Position numbers and translations under genes: made by a program. Positions 9,708 through 19,447 of a DNA stretch of 64,000 nt are shown here, one piece after another. The notes below the pieces were generated by a model that saw only the letters and a list, made by a program, of their open reading frames with translations, did no database searches and was not told the DNA's origin. How positions within the stretch are numbered: the stretch's first letter is position 1; every line of letters begins with the position of its first letter. Location: positions 96,076,500-96,140,499 of the forward strand of contig NC_090034.1 of assembly GCF_037176765.1 (NCBI RefSeq), read 5' to 3'. This DNA comes from Anolis sagrei (Eukaryota; Chordata; Lepidosauria; Squamata; Anolidae).

Positions 9708-12700
9708 AAGAAAGATAGAGTAACTTCTGGGATCTGATTGCAACCTACATGCAGCGTCTCCCCTCCTTTCCAGAAAGTAAACATTCAAAAGTCATGCAAC
9801 AGAAATGGGGCAGGGAGAAAGGCATTTATTTCCTCCAACCCACTTCCTCTTTCGTATTCAGTATCCAAACGCCTACTATCTGATAGTTAAAGTATTTGGA
9901 ACAGTGGGAAACAAAATGAGGAAACTGTTCATTTATTACAAGTTCTTCTTTGTTTGCGGGATCTTGAGTTTATGTTTAACTACAAACCCATTTTCACTTC
10001 CTTGGCTGATTCTTTTGCCTCTACAGCAGGCATGGGCAAACTTGGGCCTTCCAGGTGTTTTGGACTCCAACTCCCAGCATTCCTAACAGCCTCAGGCCCT
10101 TTCCTTTTCCCCCTCAGCCGCTTAAGCGGCTGAGGGGGAAAAGGAAGGGGCCTGAGGCTGTTAGGAATGCTGGGAGTTGGAGTCCAAAACACCTGGAAGG
10201 CCCAAGTTTGCTCATGCCTGCTCTACAGATAAACAACGTTGAGCTATTTTTCATTGCTTGGGATCCTTTTGCAATATCCAAGTTACAGCCTTACGTTTCT
10301 CCATGCAGTCCTGGGATTTGTAGTGCATGTAAGGGTATTTAGAAATCTCAGGCAGGGAATTCTAGTGCCTCACTAACTCTCAAGATTCCACAAGATTCAG
10401 CCATGGCTGTTAAAGTGCAGTGATAACACTATAATCCTGCATTGTCAAAGGCTCCCCTGATGATCTTAAGGCAGGTTTGTTTTGCAGAGCAATTTTCAGA
10501 CCGGGCTTTGGGCACTTTTCTCTTTTTATATGCATGGCTTTGATGCTTTCTTTTGGAAGTCCAAAGGCATGTCAATGCTGACAAATTGCATTATTGTCTT
10601 TGACGTTTGTAACAAAGCACTAACAACCAATTAAAATGTCTTGGTGCCTTTGTTTATAGGTCAGTTCGTGGAGTTATTTTGGGCACAGATTCGGAAACTC
10701 ATTTTTTCTATTTTCTAAAATATTTTTATATTTATATATATTTTTCTTTATTTTTTTTACATTTCCTACTTTACTATATATCACATTGTTCTCCCACTTT
10801 CAATGTTACAATATCCATTTTCTTTTTCATTTCTTTAAACAAAACCCTAATAATATATATATATTTTTAAAAAACTGCATCAGATGCATTACATCAGCTC
10901 TAGTTTCTTAGATATGGTTAACATGGTTTTCCGTGGGTGCCCCCATGGTTACAATTGGTTAAATTTTTGTGCTAACAGGACTGCTGACCGAAAGGTCAGC
11001 AGTTCAAATCCAGAGAGTGGGGTGAGCTCCCATCTGTCAGCTCCAGCTTCTCATCCTGGGACATGAGAGAAGCCTATCATAGGATGGTAACACATCTGGA
11101 CATCCCTTGGGTAATGTCTGCTGACCAAAAGGTCAGCGGTTTGAATCCAGGGAGTGGTGTGAGCTCCCACCTATCAGCTCCAGCTTCTCATGCTGGGACA
11201 TGAGAGAAGCCTCTCATAGGATGGTAACACATCCAAACATCCCTTGGGTAATGGTTCAAAAACAGGGAGAGGGGTGGACTCCCATCTGTCAGCACCAGCT
11301 TCTCATGCGGGGGCATGAGAGAAGCCTCCCATAGGATGGTAACACATCTGAACGTCCCTTGGGTAATATCTGCTGACCAAAAGGTCAGCGCTTTGAATCC
11401 AGGGAGCAGGGTACGCTCCTGTCTGTCAGCTCCAATTTCTCATACAGGGACATGAGAGAAACCTCCCACAAGTTGTTAAAACATCTGGGCGTCCCATGGG
11501 CAACGTCCTTGCAGACAGCCAATTCTCTCTCACCAGAAGTGACTTGCAGTTTCTCAAGTCGCTCCTGTCACACACAAAAAATGGGTGAACAGATGGTGAC
11601 TGGTAGACTGCATATGTTCTGTATCTCAAAAGCCAGAGCTGATAGGGGAGAACTAGTGCCATTTTGGAATCCAGTGTTCAAACATACCCAGAAACAGGTC
11701 TGATACTTGAGGCACCAAAATGTGTGTTGGCCAATATAATCAACGCAAAGGACATCTGTCTTTGGACGTCTTCATCTATGCTTGGCTCATATAGATTTTT
11801 TTTGCTTTCAGATGGAGATGTGGATGTACCAGTGACCCATGACGGACCAGCAGAAGAGATCATTACGTCCACCACTAAAGGTAGGCCCTCTCCATTGAGA
11901 AGTTTGGAGGATGAAGGATGGAGAGTCAAGGGAGATTATGGGCTGATCATCCTGGAAACTTATGGGCTGATCATCCTGGATCCTTTATTCCCAGTGGTTC
12001 TCAACCAGTGGATCCCCAGTTGTTTTGGCCTACAACTCCCAGGAATCCAAGCCGGTTTACCAGCCGTTAGGATTTCTGGGAGTTGAAGGCCAAAACATCT
12101 GGGGACCCACAGGTTGAGAACCACTGAGGAATCCTGTTTACAACCAGCAGTACCACTGGTTATAAAGAACAGCTCTCAGCTGTCATGGTTGTGATTCAGA
12201 GAAGGCAAAACAAAGTTTGGCAACTTGGAAGGCTTTCCATTTAAGAACCTCCCTTTAGTCGCGATCTTCTTCACTGCAGGTTTTCTAGGGATGTCTGGTA
12301 GATTTTATCTCAGGCTTTGGCTGAGCTTAGAACATTACTTTTTGAAAGTTAAGCTGTTGGTTGTTTTTACAAAGTAAAGGTTTTCCCCTGACATTAAGTC
12401 CAATCGTGTCTGACTTTGGGGGTTGGTGCTCATCTCCATTTCTAAGCCAAAGAGCTGGCCTTCTCCGTAGACACCTCCAAGGTCATGTGGCCAGCATGAC
12501 TGCATGGAGCGCTGTTACCATCCCACAGAAGCAGAACCTATTCGTCTGCTCATATTTGCATGTTATCAAACTACTAGGATGGCAAAAATTAAAATTATTT
12601 ACCAAAGACTAAAATGTACCATAGATACTCGATTATAAGCTGGGTTTTTCATCCCCTTTTTTAGGCTGAAAAAACCTCCCTCGGCTTATACTCGAGTCAA

Positions 12701-15700
12701 GGTTATTTATTATTTTACTCTGTTATTATTTTATTACATTTATTATTTTACTTTATTTATTTGAAACACATCAAGATTAGTACACAGAAAACAAGGTCAC
12801 TATGCTGGCTGTTGTATCGGATCACACGTCGGACACTTCTATTTATTATTATTATTACATTTATTATTTTACTCAATTTATTATTATTAGGTAAAGGTAA
12901 AGGTTTTCCCCTGACATTAAGTCCAGTCGTGTCCAACTCTGTGGCCTGGTGCCCGTCTCCATTTCTAAGCCGAAGAGCCAGTGTTGTCCATAGACACTTC
13001 CAAGGTCATGTGGCCAGCATTACTGCATGGAGCACTGTTACCTTGCTGCTGGAGCAGTACCTATTTATCTACTCACATTTGCATGTTTTCAAACTGATAG
13101 GTTGGCAGAAGCTGGGGCTAACAGCGGGAGCTTGCCCTGCTCCCTGTTTTCGAACCACTGACCTTTTGATCAGCAAATTCAGCAGATCAGCAGTTTAACC
13201 CGCTGTTCCACCGGGGGCTCCTCGACAAAGGTCTTATTTTCAAACACAAAAACACTCCCTAAAATGGCTTGGGTTGTATTGCAAATATAGTGATAACCTC
13301 TCCCATATAATCCTAAAAGGATGACAAGGGATATTTGGGAATCAAAAATGATTTTTGTGTGTACAGAGGATACATCGCTTTCCAAGGTCACCTGGGTAGC
13401 TAATGTTTTCAAACTGCTAGGTTGTCAGAAGCTGGGGCTAACAGCGGGAGCTCACCTCACTGCCCAGATTCAAACCACCAACCTTTCGGTCAGAAAGTTC
13501 AGGTCAGTGGTTTAACCCACTGCGCCACAAGGCCCTGAGCAAACTATATCTTTGCCAAAATTGGTTCCAGACAGTTTTGCCTTCTCTCCCCAGCAGCTAC
13601 GTCCAGATCTGGCCGCCGTCGTGAACCAGGAGACGACAGAGTTGGCTTTGAAGGTAATTCACCCTTTCTTTCTCTGAGATTAGTGGGCAATAGACCATTG
13701 ATAGGGTAGTGGGAATAGCTGAGTGAGGAGAAGGGGATTTGCAAACAGCTCAGACACCAAATCCATGGAGGATACATTCCTGAACTTATTGTAGAAACAT
13801 GGGTAATGCCTAACTAATCCTTACAGAGGAAGATTTTACATTAGCATTTCTCAACCTAGGGGTCGGGACCCCTGAGGGGGCGAGGGGGGTGTCAGAGGGG
13901 TTACCAAAGACCATCAGAAAACACAGTATTTTCTGTTGGTCATGGGGGTTCTGTGTGGGAAGTTTGGCCCAATTCAATCATTGGTGGGGTTCAAAATGCT
14001 CTTTGATTGTAGGTAAACTATAAATCCCAACAATTCCAACTCCCAAATGACAAGGTCTTTTCCCCCCAAAATGTACTCAAAATTGGACATATTGAGTATT
14101 TGTGCCAAATTTAGTTCAGATCCATCATTGTTTGAGTCCACAGTGCTCTCTGGATGTAGGTGAACTACAACTCCCAAACTCAAGGTCAATGCCCACCAAA
14201 CACTTCCAGTACCTTCTGTTGATCATGGGAGTTCTGTATTTATTTATTATTTATTTAAAACATTTATATTCTGCCCTTCTCACCCCGAAGGGGACTCAGA
14301 GCAGAGCACAGCATATATATGGCAGACATTCAATGCCGGGACAAGAATTCATTATATCTATATAAATAAAAATGTAATGTTCGTTTGTGGGATTAACATA
14401 ACTCAAAAACCACTGGATGAATTAACACCAAATTTGGACACAAGACACCTCTCAGGCCAATGAGTGACAATCACTCATAAAGACACTGAAAAACACAGCA
14501 GAAGAGACTTTAGAAAACTAAAAATACATTACAACGCATGTGCAAAACCACATATATATACGCAAGTACACATATATACACACATAAAAATTTATACACA
14601 CACAAAGCACATATACACAGACTGGGCCACAGCAACGTGTGGCAGGGGACGGCTAGTGCATACATAAAAATTAAAACAATTAAAATACACTGTTTAAAAC
14701 CGCCTCGATCCTCTGCATCTAATCTAATTGGCCTGGTAAGGTATCACTGCTTTATTGCATTGTCCCAAAAGCTTGGTCCCAAGTTTGGTTCAATTCCATC
14801 ATTGGTGGAGTTCAGAATACTCCTTGATGATGATGATAATAATAATAATAATACTTTATTTGTACCCCGCTACCATCTCCCCAAGGGACTCGGTGCGGCT
14901 TACATGAGGCCGAGGCTGAACACAGTACAAGCAATAATAACAACAGTACAAGCAATTAAAATAAAACATAGACAATAAAATATACAACATTATCAATAAG
15001 ATTGTAGGTAAACTATAAATCCCAGCAACCACAACTCCCAAATGTCAAGGTCTATTTCCCCCAAACTCTACCAGTGTTCACATTTGGGTATATTGAGTAT
15101 TTGTGCCAAGTTTGGTCCAGTTCCATCATTGTTTGAGTCCACAGTGCTCTCTGGATGTAGGTGAACTACAACTCCAAAACTCAAGGTCAATGCCCAGCAA
15201 ACACTTCCAGTATTTCTGTTGATCATGGGGGTTCTGTGTGCCAAGTTTGGTTCAGTTCCATCATTGGTGGGGTTCAGAATGCTCTTTGATTGTAGGTGAA
15301 CTATAAATCCCAGCAACTACAACTCCCAAATGACAAAATCAATCCTCCCGAACCCCACCAATATTCAAATCTGGGTGTATTGAGTATTTGTGCCAAATTT
15401 GTGAACGAAAATACATCCTGCATATCAGATATTTACATTACGATTCATAACATAAATTACAGTTATGAAGTAGCAACGAAAATAATTTTATTGTTGGAGG
15501 TCACCACAACACGAGGAACTGTATTAAAGGGTCACAGCATTAGGAAGGTTGAGAAGAACCACTGCTGTAGGTCTTTCGGGGCCACTTTATGGTAACCTCT
15601 GGCCCTGTTGATACATCTAGTGAAGGCAATGGGTAATATCTGATGGCATCCTGCTCTTTCAGAGTTTTGTGCTGCGCCCAAGGAGGTTGGTCACTGCCGG

Positions 15701-16834
15701 GCCTCCTTCCCACGATGGTACTTTGACACCGAGACTCGGACATGCAAGATGTTCATCTATGGCGGCTGCGGAGGCAACAAGAACAACTACATCTTTGAGG
15801 AGCATTGCCTGAACCAGTGCACTGGGAGTGGAGGTAAGAGGAGGGAGATGCTAAGGCCCAAAAGAATATTGATAAGAGCACTCTAGTGAGCCAGACGACG
15901 CTACTTTTGCACCCCTCAAATCTCCTTCCTTGCCTTTTTAGATATCATTGATGAACCCCTGGGGCCAGACTCACCGTCCCACTTCTTCCCAGGACCCTTG
16001 ATGCACTCCACCAGAGGTAGGTGACTCTTCCAAAGGGAGCGGGGTATAAATAAAATATTATTATTATTATTATTATTGTTATTATTATTATTATTATTCA
16101 ACCTGGGGTTTGTCTCACCAAAGCTTCTCATGAGGGCTACTAACACTGAGGCCTCTCTCCCTTTGAGACCTTCTCACACTGAGGACTCTCTTAGACCGAG
16201 CCTTTCTCCCACTGAGGCCTACTCATGCTGAGGCCTACTAACACACTGAGGCCTTCTCCCAGAGAGACCTCTCACAGACTGAGAGCTACTAAGCAACAGG
16301 CACACCTGCTTATATTGAACTGCAGCTTTTGTAAAGTCATTATATCCATTTAACCCTTTCAGTGCTTGACTCACTCATTTCTGTCATTCAAAATACCTAG
16401 TTAATTTTAATATATCTGAAAATAAAGAGGAATAATACTGCTATAACTTTGTAGTGTGAATAAGATTGTAGTTCTGTGAGGAAGTGGCGAAATCTGAGCT
16501 GGGGGATTTTCCAAACATAAACTAAAACAAACAAACAACAACCATTTATTATGGTCCATAGACCCATCAGTAAAACCAATCTATATAAATAAAATTGTAA
16601 TGTTCGTTTGTGGGGTTAACAGAACTCAGAAACCACTGGACGAATTGACACCAAATTTGGACACAAGACACCTAACAACCCAATGTACGTCCTTCACTCA
16701 AAAAACAATGAAAACATAAAGCAGAAAGGACTTCTAAACTGCATGCCCACAAAGAGACCCATGGCCATGCCCCCTCCTCCTTGTGGGGAAATTTAAAGTG
16801 ACCTGCTCAGCTGTCTCTGACAACACAAGCTCAC

Positions 16835-16879
<45 letters not shown>

Positions 16880-18065
16880 TCCCCTATTAACATCCAGACT
16901 GGGAGGTAGCTGCCTCTGCCACATTCCACTCCTTCTCTCCCTCCCTCCCTTCCCTTCTTTCCTCCCTCCCTTTTTTTCCTTTTCTTCCTTCCTTCCCCTT
17001 CCTTTCCTTCCCCCTCCTTCCTTCCTCTCCCTCCCTCCTTCCTTTCCTTCTTTCCCTCTTTCCCTTCCTTCCTGTCTCTTCTTCCTTTCCTTCCTTTCCT
17101 TCCTCCCTCCCTCACTCCCTTTCCTCCTTCTTTCCCTTTCTTCATTTCCTTCCCCTTCATTTCCTTCCCTCCCTCCTTTCTTCATTCTCCTCCCTCCCTC
17201 CCTCCCTTCCTTCCTTCCTTCCTTCCTTCCTTCCTTCCTTCTCCTTCCTTCTCATTCCTTTCCTTCCTTCGTTTTTCCTTCCTTCCTGTCCCTCCTTCTT
17301 TCCTTTCCTTGCTTCCCTTCTCTCCCTCCCTCCCTTTTTCCTTCCTTCCTTCCTTCTTCCTTTCCTTCTTTCTATGTAAGATATAAATACAATATTTTAT
17401 ATATTGTTATGTACATTACTATATAATATGTTAGTATTATATATTACTACATAATACAAATTTAAAAGAATTGTAGAACAGAGTTGGAAGGGACTGTCAA
17501 GAAGTAACAAGAGAAGGAGGGAAAGAGGGAAGGAATGAAAGTGGGAAAGAGGGAAGGAAGGAGGGAAAGAAGGAAAGAAAGAAAGGTAGAGAAGCAAGAA
17601 AGAAGAAAAGGAAATAAAAAAGTGAAAGGAAAAATACAAGGAAGTAACCAAACACCAAAGAAAGGGAGGAAAGAAACAGGTAGAGATGGAAGAAATAAGA
17701 AGATAAATAGGAAGGGAAAGAAAAAGAGTAAAGGAAGGAGAGAAAGAGGGAGGGAAGGTTGGCTACAGCAACGCGTGGAGGGTACAGCTAGTAATCATGA
17801 TAAATGGTTCACCAAGAATGATTGGCCATGAAACGGAGCTCACCATTTGGGCCACCCTCGCCCTGCTTTGCCCTAATGCCTGGATATTCTCTCCGCAGCA
17901 GTGGTTCTGGCAATTCTCCTGGCTATCATGGCTGCCATTCTCCTGGGCTCCATGGTGTTCTTCTTCGTCAAGCTCTGCCGGAGGAACCAGGACGGCACAC
18001 TGGAGAGGGTATGGAGCACCATGGATGACAAGGAGGCCCTGATGAACAACGCCTACACACTCTGA
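7648..18065 (+). CDS. SPINT2: SPINT2 (hepatocyte growth factor activator inhibitor 2), exons 2 to last
   Basis: SPINT2/HAI-2 is a single-pass membrane protein whose two Kunitz domains inhibit trypsin-like proteases such as HGF activator, matriptase and prostasin at the cell surface; this is family knowledge. Six coding exons are visible: 7648-7812, 11812-11880, 13597-13653 (or from 13594), 15663-15833, 15942-16016 and 17899-18065. All internal junctions are phase 1 with AG/GT borders. Both Kunitz domains keep six cysteines and an Arg after the second cysteine (GRCRAS, GHCRAS), the P1 position for trypsin-like targets. The last exon encodes the membrane segment and a tail ending NNAYTL, close to the human ending KNTYVL as I recall it. 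The signal-peptide exon is not found and probably lies upstream of the window. The next gene on the same strand is IMUP. Confidence 0.95.
7898..8066 (-). mobile_element. L2 3' end with (TTA)n tail
   Basis: An ATT microsatellite of about 15 units (7,898-7,945) is the retroposed tail. The minus strand then reads the L2 3' UTR block with CCCTTTGGGGTGAGAAGGGC. It sits just after SPINT2 Kunitz exon 1. Confidence 0.8.
8518..9450 (-). mobile_element. CR1 LINE fragment interrupted by a SPIN-like element
   Basis: CR1 tail sequence at 8,518-8,552 and CR1 ORF2 sequence at 9,258-9,450 (minus strand; peptide [20 protein letters not shown]) flank the insertion at 8,553-9,257. Some CR1 sequence between the two pieces is missing. 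Confidence 0.8.
8553..9257 (-). mobile_element. SPIN-like non-autonomous hAT
   Basis: The ends are CAGTGTTTCTCAACCT and AGGTTGAGAAACGCTG. The left 150 bp (AATGTAAATATCTGATATG, TATGAATCATAATGTAAAT and so on) matches my memory of the 3' part of SPIN transposons, read in reverse. The interior is made of modules shared with the Helitrons. The flanking 8-mers ATCTAGGC and GTCTAGAA are similar but not identical. Confidence 0.8.
9508..9547. repeat. (TA)n microsatellite
   Basis: An uninterrupted run of about 20 TA dinucleotides in SPINT2 intron sequence. Confidence 0.95.
9668..9718. repeat. (GATA)n microsatellite
   Basis: About 11 ATAG/GATA units followed by a few GAAA-type units. Confidence 0.95.
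10027..10220. mobile_element. Palindromic hAT MITE
   Basis: The whole element is a near-perfect inverted repeat: two 97-bp arms meet at CGCTT|AAGCG with no spacer and, by eye, two mismatches. The ends are CAGGCATGGG and CTCATGCCTG. A perfect 8-bp target duplication, CTCTACAG, lies at 10,019-10,026 and 10,221-10,228. Related arms lie near 42,746, 43,373, 44,840, 45,000 and 56,437. Confidence 0.93.
10945..11580 (+). mobile_element. Sauria-type SINE with repeated tRNA bodies
   Basis: Four copies of the tRNA-related body follow one another, near 10,975, 11,105, 11,250 (shortened) and 11,365. Each has a B-box-like GGTCAGC..TT.AAATCC and CTCCAGCTTCTCAT, and only the last is followed by the family tail (GTGACTTGCAGTTTCTCAAG). 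Normal copies, such as 38,219-38,487, have one body. Confidence 0.85.
11812..11880 (+). CDS. SPINT2: SPINT2 exon: linker after Kunitz 1
   Basis: The acceptor is TTTGCTTTCAG and the donor AAAG|GTAGGC. It is 23 codons, phase 1 at both ends, with the peptide [20 protein letters not shown] and a few more residues. It is acidic and presumably a flexible extracellular linker. Confidence 0.88.
11992..12126. mobile_element. Fold-back hAT MITE with SPIN-like ends
   Basis: The ends are CAGTGGTTCTCAACC and GGTTGAGAACCACTG. The interior is an imperfect inverted repeat with a central CAGCCGTTAGGATTTCTGGG block. The flanking 8-mers do not match clearly. Confidence 0.75.
12372..12600 (-). mobile_element. 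tRNA-derived SINE (CCTTTACC-tail family), head missing
   Basis: The plus strand shows AAAGGTTTTCCCCTGACATT, the reverse of the family tail, and the body up to a CATGTTATCAAACTACTAGG block. The tRNA head is absent. Confidence 0.85.
12600..12895 (-). repeat. Inverted second copy of the composite repeat
   Basis: The reverse complement matches 1,900-2,200 block by block: AATAATAAA strings, the LINE 3' end with GATCCGATACAACAGCCAGC, then the ACTCGAGTATAAGCCGAG fold-back and TGGTACATTTTAGTCTTTGG. The same SINE family is attached on the same side. Confidence 0.8.
12892..13222 (-). mobile_element. tRNA-derived SINE, near full length
   Basis: It runs from the reversed tail (GGTAAAGGTTTTCCCCTGAC) to the reversed head (CCACCGGGGGCTCC). 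It is one of the more complete copies in the window. Confidence 0.9.
13405..13535 (-). mobile_element. tRNA-derived SINE head fragment
   Basis: It contains the reversed body and head (CAAACTGCTAGG, AACCCACTGCGCCAC). It ends about 60 bp before the next SPINT2 exon. Confidence 0.8.
13597..13653 (+). CDS. SPINT2: SPINT2 exon: basic linker, NAGNAG acceptor
   Basis: The acceptor is CTCCCCAGCAG, a tandem CAGCAG. Using the first AG starts the exon at 13,594 and adds one Ala; both choices keep frame. The donor is GAAG|GTAATT. The peptide [19 protein letters not shown] starts like the human ATSR segment between the two Kunitz domains. Confidence 0.88.
14236..14770 (-). mobile_element. L2 3' end split by a Helitron
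   Basis: Both halves match the plus-strand L2 at 29,020-29,270: TCAATGCCGGGACA and AACATTTATATTCTGCCC before the Helitron, CACTGTTTAAAACCG and GCAATAAAGC (reversed) after it. It therefore inserted before the Helitron did. Confidence 0.85.
14357..14656 (+). mobile_element. Complete short Helitron (300 bp)
   Basis: It runs A|TCTATATAAATAAAAATG to GGGGACGGCTAG|T with the hairpin GCCAC-AGCAACGT-GTGGC. The interior is mostly A/C-rich ACACATATA repeats. This is the cleanest copy for defining both ends. Confidence 0.93.
14827..15000 (-). mobile_element. L2-type 3' end with (ATA)n tail
   Basis: It is an ATGATGATAATAAT tail followed by the reversed 'CTTGGGGAGATGGTAGCGGG' and CCTCATGTAAGCCGC blocks seen at 51,505-51,605. 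It interrupts a shared module of the SPIN-like element. Confidence 0.85.
15663..15833 (+). CDS. SPINT2: SPINT2 exon: Kunitz domain 2
   Basis: The acceptor is CCTGCTCTTTCAG and the donor GGAG|GTAAGAG; 57 codons. The peptide starts [20 protein letters not shown] and has six cysteines, P1 Arg, the IYGGC motif and GNKNNY, as in human Kunitz 2. Confidence 0.97.
15942..16016 (+). CDS. SPINT2: SPINT2 exon: juxtamembrane stalk
   Basis: The acceptor is TTGCCTTTTTAG and the donor AGAG|GTAGGTG; 25 codons, phase 1 to 1. The Pro-rich peptide [20 protein letters not shown] does not clearly align with human but fits the position of the stalk before the membrane segment. Confidence 0.85.
16030..16100 (+). 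mobile_element. L2 3' terminus with (TTA)n tail
   Basis: GGGAGCGGGGTATAAATAAA followed by TTA repeats is the last few dozen bases of an L2 insertion, 14 bp after the SPINT2 stalk exon. Confidence 0.75.
16580..17791 (+). mobile_element. Helitron carrying a long pyrimidine tract and a purine tract
   Basis: The ends are A|TCTATATAAATAAAATTG and GCTACAGCAACGCGTGG..GGTACAGCTAG|T. Between them are a CT-rich run (about 16,837-17,372: (CT)n then CCTT/CCCT repeats), a short A/T-rich piece and a GA-rich run (about 17,470-17,760). It lies wholly in the last SPINT2 intron, ending about 110 bp before the final exon. Confidence 0.85.
17899..18065 (+). CDS. SPINT2: SPINT2 last coding exon: membrane segment and cytoplasmic tail
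   Basis: The acceptor is CTCTCCGCAG. The peptide begins [20 protein letters not shown], a hydrophobic segment, then has the stop-transfer KLCRRNQ. It ends in an acidic/polar tail with the TGA at 18,063-18,065. The RRNQ and DDKE blocks match my memory of the human tail. Confidence 0.95.
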
Positions 18066-19165
18066 GCGCGCACTTCTTGCGAACGCGGCTGGGGCTCCGG
18101 CCGCCTGTAAATAATACACAAGTGGGAGGGGGGGGGGGGAACCTCCTCACCATGTCTCAATCCTCTGTAGATCCATCTTCATAGGAATACACCTGGATCA
18201 TAAATCTATCCTAGGAGGGGCTCCTTCTCTCATAGCAATGATGACTCCATTCTCGTCTATCCAAGGGCTTGTTTGGTTTTCAGTAGAGTTTCTGGTATGT
18301 CCACATCCAGAAGAGTACAGAAGTGGGGGGAAATGTTGTCCTCAGGGGTTTGTCACTGTGGTTGTTTGTGGGAGGAAAGGACAAACAACGACTGCAGCTG
18401 TAAAGCAGGTGGGATTGAGTAGATAGCTGTGCCACTTTTCAACCCTTTTTGACATTTTGCAGCACACTCTTAAGGAGAGTGTCTCTTCCCCACCTTGATA
18501 AGCAGAAAGAGTTCCAAATTTTCCTCAACACTCCTTCCCTTTCTCCTTGGCTACTATTTTGATTGAACCTCTTGTGAACTTCCATCTCCTCAGTCCATAA
18601 GACAGGGATCTGGATACCGCAAGGAATTACAAACGGTACTTGGTGGGTTTCCCTCCTGTTTGCAACCATCTCCTCTGTCTCCCTCCAACCGCTGGCTATA
18701 TACCTCTTGGGTGTTTTCTTGGGATCTGAAGCGGGTCTTCTCATTCTGCGTTTCACTTGGAAATCCAAATTGCAACCACGTGCATTTCACTTTTTGGAGC
18801 TCTTCTGCTACTCTCTCTCTCTCTTGGGTGACTGTTTGAGTTGCTGGGACAGCGGGGAACCTTTTGCTTCTTTCTCTGAATCAGATCTCCGTTGGCATAG
18901 CAGGCCTCACCTGGCGTGCCTCTGTCTCAACTCCTGTGCCTGCCTTGAGCAATGATGCCCTTTTGCCTTCCAGGAAGAAAGAAGTTTCTGTGTGAGCAGG
19001 ATAAGACTTGTGTAGCGTTTAGTGCGTTTTTATACTTTTTAACAAAAATCAAAACTTGATTGCGTTCAGTCTCTTTGGGAATTGTTCTCTTGATAATTGC
19101 CTTTTTTTAAAAAAAAAAAGATTGGAAGGACTGTCAATAAAACAGAATAAAAATGAAAGTTTTGT
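18066..19165 (+). other. SPINT2: SPINT2 3' UTR with polyadenylation signals
   Basis: No repeat interrupts the 1.1 kb after the stop. Two AATAAA signals at 19,136-19,141 and 19,146-19,151 are followed by a GT-rich stretch (TTTTGTTGTGGTTTG), a plausible cleavage region. Confidence 0.75.
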
Positions 19166-19447
19166 TGTGGTTTGAATCATTGAGTCAAGGGGGATGTGCA
19201 GCTGCAGCATCCAAAGGCTTAAGGAAGACCGCTAAAATTTAAGACACTATTGCAACATAATGGATTGAACATTGCAATTCGAAATGAGGGTTCCACTCAG
19301 CCATGAAGACCCTAGGCAGGTCACACTCTGTGCCCCCAACAACCCTGGGGCAGGATCACCATTACTCAGAAACAACGTGAACTTTATACTGTGATATTGG
19401 GATATGGATTGTGACAAGAGCCCCCTGTGGCACAATGGGTTAAACCA

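Larger units (their letters stand above)
13842..15564 (+). mobile_element. SPIN-like hAT with nested L2s and Helitron
   Basis: The left end is diverged (TAGCATTTCTCAACCTAGG); the right end is AGGTTGAGAAGAACCACTG. The right 160 bp reads strongly like SPIN (AATACATCCTGCATATCAGA, then CAGTTATGAAGTAGCAACG). The middle consists of shared modules, split by two L2 insertions and by a Helitron inside the first L2. Confidence 0.8.

Noticed and set aside
16793-17185. Arg/Glu/Lys-rich frame on the minus strand
   Set aside because: It is the translation of a pyrimidine tract inside a Helitron; low complexity explains both its openness and its composition.
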